Positions 63,290-64,000 of a stretch of DNA of 64,000 nt are shown piece after piece. The position numbers and the translations under genes were made by a program. Origin of the DNA: Flavobacterium sp. UBA7680 (GTDB lineage Bacteria; Bacteroidota; Bacteroidia; Flavobacteriales; Flavobacteriaceae); contig NZ_DLHA01000017.1 in NCBI RefSeq assembly GCF_002482975.1, positions 139,336 through 203,335 of the forward strand, given 5' to 3'. The first letter of the stretch is position 1; every line of letters starts with the position of its first letter. The notes beneath the pieces are model-generated. The model did not search any database and was not told the DNA's origin. It saw nothing but the letters and a program-made list of their open reading frames with translations.

Positions 63290-63344
63290 GTTTCAGGTTT
63301 CAAGTTTCAGGTTCTTTGCGAACGTGAAACTTGAAACCTGAAAC
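63290..63344. repeat. Perfect 19-bp inverted repeat, GTTTCAAG type
   Basis: GTTTCAGGTTTCAAGTTTC (63290-63308) and its exact reverse complement (63326-63344) with a 17-bp loop; likely terminator/attenuator hairpin between lepB and the WbqC gene, and member of the same family as 51457-51611. Confidence 0.85.
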
Positions 63345-63362
63345 TTTTAAAACAAAAATCAA

Positions 63363-63977
63363 ATGAATTCCCTATTACTTCCTACATATTTCCCATCAAT
63401 TAGCCACTTTGCAGTTATGGCTCAATCTGAGAATATAACTTTTGAAATGGAAGATAATTTTCAAAAGCAGACGAATAGAAACAGAACTTATATCTATAGT
63501 CCGAATGGAATTCAATTATTAAATATTCCTGTTAAGCATTCTAAATCTGCACATCAGAAGACAAAAGATGTATTGATCGAAAATGAATTTGACTGGCAGA
63601 AACAGCATTTTAAATCCTTAGAAGCTGCTTACAGAAGTTCTCCGTTCTTTGAGTATTTTGAAGACGATATCGTGCCTATTTTCGAAAAGAAACATACTTT
63701 CCTGATGGATTTAAACATGGAAGTTTTTGATACAGTTACAAAGTGTTTACGAATGAAATTAGAATTTGGTAAAACGGCTGAATATTTTCATGAAGTTGAA
63801 AATATTTCTGATTTTAGATATTTAGCAAACGGAAAAAAAGATCAAAATTCTTTTGAAAAATACACTCAGGTTTTTGATGACAAACATGGTTTCATCAATA
63901 ATTTAAGTGTTTTAGATTTACTTTTTAATGAAGGTAAGTTTGCAATGGATTATTTAAAAACTCAGAAAATAATATGA
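63363..63977 (+). CDS. WbqC family protein
   Basis: 204 residues. LLPTYFPSISHFAVMAQSENITFEMEDNFQKQTNRNRTYIYSPNGIQLLNIPVKHSKSAHQKTKDVLIENEFDWQKQHFKSLEAAYRSSPFFEYFEDDI is the WbqC-like signature. The family is linked to polysaccharide or glycan synthesis in other bacteria, but in Flavobacteria it is a conserved neighbour of lepB. Reaction unknown. Confidence 0.92.
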   Translation: MNSLLLPTYFPSISHFAVMAQSENITFEMEDNFQKQTNRNRTYIYSPNGIQLLNIPVKHSKSAHQKTKDVLIENEFDWQKQHFKSLEAAYRSSPFFEYFEDDIVPIFEKKHTFLMDLNMEVFDTVTKCLRMKLEFGKTAEYFHEVENISDFRYLANGKKDQNSFEKYTQVFDDKHGFINNLSVLDLLFNEGKFAMDYLKTQKII

Positions 63978-64000
63978 GTTAAAAGTTATGAATTATGAAT

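Noticed and set aside
63320..63332. Possible parS half site CGTGAAAC near parAB
   Set aside because: Only one half of the usual TGTTTCACGTGAAACA is present and it is part of the GTTTCAAG hairpin repeat.

Overview
The window looks like chromosome of a Flavobacterium-type member of the Bacteroidota. The base composition is strongly AT-rich. Several genes are preceded by the Bacteroidota -7 box TAnnTTTG. The content is typical of the group: a SusC/SusD pair, TonB-dependent receptors, many AraC regulators, DUF5777, DUF2807, DUF5683 and DUF4870 proteins, lipoproteins with short lipoboxes, and families of intergenic hairpin repeats. No phage, transposase, CRISPR array or replication origin was seen.

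Layout. 1-4619: end of a TonB-dependent receptor, then a secreted-repeat lipoprotein and an operon-like run (OB-fold protein, DUF5777 barrel, cytochrome c lipoprotein, YceI). 4698-12025: stress and small-molecule genes (aldo/keto reductase, AraC, CPA1 antiporter; secreted alpha/beta hydrolase divergent from a LysR gene; orphan GH130). 12054-13577: three small unrecognised genes, two of them lipoproteins. 13587-19172: a TolC/HlyD/MFS efflux operon with an AraC gene at one end and, at the other, a TetR gene broken by a one-base frameshift. 19383-26812: small-gene zone (Crp/Fnr, tautomerase, NTF2-like, a DUF4130/radical-SAM DNA repair pair, a nucleosidase, DUF6642, AraC, pentapeptide repeats). 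26972-33597: a SusC/SusD/beta-helix lipoprotein locus whose upstream region carries a perfect palindromic operator touching a -7 box. 34224-36327: MFS exporter divergent from its probable AraC regulator.

36398-42406 reads as a copper-handling island: a Cys/His-rich secreted protein, DUF3347, an HMA-AraC fusion regulator, an HMA-MauE membrane protein, a periplasmic multicopper oxidase with a barrel-like tail, and a 51-residue Cys/Lys-rich secreted peptide. A YoeB-type toxin-antitoxin pair flanked by direct repeats sits in the middle. 42588-45983 encodes a three-domain GH18/NodB/GT2 envelope polysaccharide enzyme. 47133-51455 is a PadR/PspC/DUF2807 membrane-stress cluster. 51612-52559 is thioredoxin reductase.

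52713-53100 holds a tRNA-Pro gene followed by decayed partial copies of itself and its terminator, two of the gaps filled by short palindromes. Next to it is a two-gene unit of unknown function (53349-55567), then a large secreted beta-helix-like protein. 58000-63977 is core chromosome: RlpA, ParA, ParB, DUF5683, DapB, signal peptidase I and WbqC.

No single dramatic new defence or biosynthetic system is evident. The most promising leads are the copper island with its sensor fusion and small peptide, the unrecognised 53349-55567 pair, the broken TetR repressor, and the short mobile-looking palindromes. All family assignments are by reading motifs; none was checked against a database.
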